From contig NZ_JAFEJK010000003.1 of the NCBI RefSeq assembly GCF_016888515.1, forward strand, positions 183,419 through 247,418: 64,000 nt of DNA, read 5' to 3'. The DNA comes from Shimia biformata. Lineage in GTDB: Bacteria; Pseudomonadota; Alphaproteobacteria; Rhodobacterales; Rhodobacteraceae. The notes below the pieces were generated by a model. The model searched no databases. It had not been told where the DNA came from and was given only the letters and a program-made list of their open reading frames with translations. Shown in pieces: positions 61,981-64,000 of the stretch (the stretch's first letter is position 1; each line of letters starts with the position of its first letter). The translations under genes were made by a program, and so were the position numbers.

Positions 61981-63116
61981 CCGAGGTCGTCCGTGGTCTG
62001 ACTTGGGACCACCCGCGCGGCAAGGACGCGCTGATCGCCGCCGCCGCCACGCTAGACCCAGTGCGAGACGGGCTTTCACTGACGTGGGATGTGCAACCCT
62101 TGGAAGGGTTCGAAAGCGCACCGATAGCAGAGCTGTGCGCCAATTACGACGTGGTGGTCATGGATCATCCGCATCTGGGTGAGGCGCTGGCGCGTGGTTG
62201 TTTGCAGCCGTGGGACGAACAGGTAGACGCCGCGTGGATCGAGGCACTTGGCCGCGATACAGTGGGCCCCAGCCTCGCAAGCTATCATCTGAACGGCAAA
62301 CTCTGGGCGCTGCCGCTAGATGCCGCGACGCAGGTCTCGGCCCGGCGCGGCGACCTGTTGGCTGAAGTTCCTGATACATGGGAGGAGGTGCTCCGACTGT
62401 CCGAGAGAACGGGCCGCGTTGCCCTCTCCTGGGGCGGGCCGCACCCGATCCTCAGCCTGATGTCGATTTGCGTCTCGTTGGGTGAAGATCCGGGTCGGGG
62501 AGAGGCCTTCATCACGGATCGGTCCCTTGGCCAAGAGGCCATCGATATCCTTTTCCGCCTTGCCGAGCGGCAACCGAAAGCAACGCAGGACCTCAATCCG
62601 ATCGGCCTCCTGGATCATATGACACGGGCCGATGACACAATCTACTGTCCGCTCGTTTATGGCTATGTGAACTATGCCGCGCCGGTTCAGGGCAACGCGC
62701 TGACCTTCGGCAACGCACCCGCTGGCCGATCGGGACGACGGGGCACCGTGATTGGTGGAACCGGTCTCGCCCTGTCAACGCGGTTCACGCCAGGACCTTT
62801 CCTCATCGGCCACCTGACTGGATTGCTCTCGGCTGAGACCCAAAGCGGGTTCATCCCCGACAACAACGGTCAACCCTCGTTGCGGAGCGCATGGACCGAT
62901 CCGAAAGTGAATGCCGACTGGGGTCGGTTCTACTCGGACACGCTCGAAACCATCGAGACCGCCTACGTCCGCCCACGACACGATGGATACATTGCGTTTC
63001 AAACCTTGGCATCAAAGGCCCTGAGAACCGCGGTGTCGGATCAAACGAATCCCAAGAAGATTTGGTCTCGGTTGGAAGAGATTTGGCTAAAAATAGCTTC
63101 CGAAGCAGAACAATGA
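61977..63116 (+). CDS. Solute-binding-protein homologue lacking a signal peptide
   Basis: 379 aa, overlapping the CoA-transferase stop by 4 bp. It resembles family-1 extracellular solute-binding proteins: W-A-L-P-L-D-A-A-T-Q-V-S-A-R-R, P-D-T-W-E-E-V and Y-C-P-L-V-Y-G-Y-V-N-Y. But it begins M-T-E-V-V-R-G-L-T-W-D-H-P-R-G with no hydrophobic signal, and no alternative start offers one. It may therefore be cytosolic, binding a pathway intermediate or acting as a sensor or chaperone. A CUT2 receptor with a normal signal is encoded in the same operon, so this one is probably not the importer's receptor. Confidence 0.7.
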   Translation: MTEVVRGLTWDHPRGKDALIAAAATLDPVRDGLSLTWDVQPLEGFESAPIAELCANYDVVVMDHPHLGEALARGCLQPWDEQVDAAWIEALGRDTVGPSLASYHLNGKLWALPLDAATQVSARRGDLLAEVPDTWEEVLRLSERTGRVALSWGGPHPILSLMSICVSLGEDPGRGEAFITDRSLGQEAIDILFRLAERQPKATQDLNPIGLLDHMTRADDTIYCPLVYGYVNYAAPVQGNALTFGNAPAGRSGRRGTVIGGTGLALSTRFTPGPFLIGHLTGLLSAETQSGFIPDNNGQPSLRSAWTDPKVNADWGRFYSDTLETIETAYVRPRHDGYIAFQTLASKALRTAVSDQTNPKKIWSRLEEIWLKIASEAEQ

Positions 63117-63229
63117 GCGGCAGTTACGGCCTTCATCGGCGCTAGGCATATTTTGACTGCGCCTAGGCTCAGGACCCATTGATTTCCGCCGTTCGGCGTG
63201 ATTCATCGCGCATAAAACAAGCGGTGAAC

Positions 63230-63577
63230 ATGTCTGACCTTTTCTGGCTGAGCGACGAGCAGATGGCCCGTCTGGAACCCTTCTTCCCAAAGTCCTATGG
63301 GAAACCCCGCGTCGACGATCGGCGCGTGCTGAGCGGCATTGTCTTCATCAATCGCAATGGGTTACGGTGGCGCGACGCGCCCAGGGAATACGGACCGCAC
63401 AAGACACTTTACAATCGCTGGAAACGGTGGAGCGACAAGGGCATCTTCGCCGAGATGCTGATTGGTTTGGCCGCTGATCATGGTGAAGAGAAGACGGTCA
63501 TGATCGACGCAACATATCTCAAAGCTCATCGCACGGCGTCCAGCCTTGCGGTGAAAAAGGGGGGCGTGGCCGTCTGA
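63230..63577 (+). CDS. IS transposase, N-terminal part (OrfA), copy 2
   Basis: Identical to 52912-53259: HTH region, first catalytic Asp, and the A5G6 slippery run near its end. Confidence 0.88.
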   Translation: MSDLFWLSDEQMARLEPFFPKSYGKPRVDDRRVLSGIVFINRNGLRWRDAPREYGPHKTLYNRWKRWSDKGIFAEMLIGLAADHGEEKTVMIDATYLKAHRTASSLAVKKGGVAV

Positions 63578-63597
63578 TCGGTCGAACCAAGGGCGGT

Positions 63598-63987
63598 ATG
63601 AACACAAAGCTGCACGCTATCTGCGACAGCCAAGGGCGCCCTCTGAACCTCTTTGTGACTGCCGGTCAGGTCAGCGATTACATCGGCGCACGAGCTTTGG
63701 TGGGCAGCTTGCCAAACGTCAAGTGGCTGCTCGGCGACCGGGGTTATGACGCTGATTGGTTCAGAGAATCGTTGCAAGACAAAGGGATACGCGCCTGCAT
63801 GCCTGGTAGAAAGCAGCACAAGAAAACCGTCAAATACGACAAGCGCAGATACAAGCGGCGCAACCGCATCGAGATCATGTTTGGCAGACTTAAAGACTGG
63901 CGGCGGGTGGCAACACGATACGACAGGTGCCCAAAGGTCTTCCTGTCGGCAATCGCGTTGGCAGTCCTCGTCATTTACTGGCTATGA
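63598..63987 (+). CDS. IS transposase, C-terminal part (OrfB, -1 frame), copy 2
   Basis: Identical to 53280-53669: the second Asp and the Glu of the DDE triad. Expressed as a -1 frameshift fusion with OrfA. Confidence 0.88.
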   Translation: MNTKLHAICDSQGRPLNLFVTAGQVSDYIGARALVGSLPNVKWLLGDRGYDADWFRESLQDKGIRACMPGRKQHKKTVKYDKRRYKRRNRIEIMFGRLKDWRRVATRYDRCPKVFLSAIALAVLVIYWL

Positions 63988-64000
63988 GTCCTGAGCCTAA

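Larger units (their letters stand above)
52848..63997 (+). mobile_element. Composite-transposon-like unit: two identical direct IS copies around a sugar/CoA operon
   Basis: IS copies at 52848-53679 and 63166-63997 have the same length (832 bp), same orientation and no differences that I can see. They bracket about 9.5 kb holding a complete regulator-transport-catabolism operon. Two identical copies imply recent movement or gene conversion. Each copy is flanked by TA, consistent with 2-bp duplications. Whether the whole unit has moved together cannot be shown from one sequence. Confidence 0.6.
63166..63997 (+). mobile_element. IS5-family (IS427-group-like) insertion sequence, copy 2
   Basis: Same 832 bp as copy 1, in the same orientation, offset by exactly 10318 bases; no differences seen. 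TA flanks at 63164-63165 and 63998-63999. It lies 49 bases after the last operon gene and runs to the window edge. Confidence 0.88.

Noticed and set aside
48849..64000. Right-hand attachment repeat of the tRNA-Ser island
   Set aside because: Looked for a copy of the tRNA 3' end; none found in the window.

Overview
The window is GC-rich bacterial DNA (most genes roughly 60-65% GC by eye, alphaproteobacterial rnpB, ctaD and pyc, DUF1127 proteins, FnrL-type boxes, RHH and Hint proteins). Gene content and style point to a Rhodobacterales (Roseobacter-group) chromosome. Species cannot be named from the sequence alone.

Layout. (1) 1-4221: two serine beta-lactamase-fold hydrolases flanking a D-aminoacylase-like amidohydrolase, tightly packed. 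(2) 4526-16120: mostly core genes: DUF2834, gatCA, an excalibur lipoprotein, an N-acetylmuramoyl-L-alanine amidase, RNase P RNA, rpmG, GNAT, BAX-inhibitor-1, DUF1127, LysR, quinone oxidoreductase, an XRE regulator, a histidinol-phosphatase-type IMPase, an 8-oxoguanine-deaminase-type amidohydrolase and two identical tRNA-Gly genes. (3) 16265-28483: pyruvate carboxylase, rhodanese, lldD-like oxidase, RHH protein, DJ-1/PfpI, a UvrD-type helicase with a strikingly low-GC internal block, a DUF1127 gene followed by a tandem array of CCUCCUCCC-loop hairpins (CcsR/cuckoo-type sRNAs), Mrp, a Hint-domain protein and DUF2244. (4) 28633-32862: ctaD with two FNR-like boxes upstream, a cytochrome c, an outer-membrane barrel protein, lipB and tRNA-Leu. 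(5) 33216-40144: a FadR-type regulator and SDR diverging from a CUT1 sugar ABC operon with a second SDR. (6) 40138-48565: a GT47-like protein, a DsbA-like protein, an AEC transporter, then a compact operon running SPOR lipoprotein, D,D-carboxypeptidase, tmk, holB, TatD, MBL hydrolase.

(7) 48760-64000 is accessory DNA: tRNA-Ser(TGA), a P4-type integrase, an overlapping unknown gene, two AlpA-like genes and a frameshifted HTH/zinc-ribbon/tyrosine-recombinase gene cut by an IS5-family (IS427-group-like) element. An identical 832-bp IS copy in the same orientation ends the window. The two copies bracket a 9.5-kb catabolic operon: LacI regulator, SDR, enoyl-CoA hydratase, FrcBCA-type sugar importer, DUF4432 epimerase-like protein, class III CoA-transferase and a solute-binding-protein homologue with no signal peptide. 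This combination of sugar import with CoA-thioester chemistry, carried in a composite-transposon layout, is the best candidate here for an undescribed system. Other items of note are the CcsR-type array and the mosaic helicase gene.
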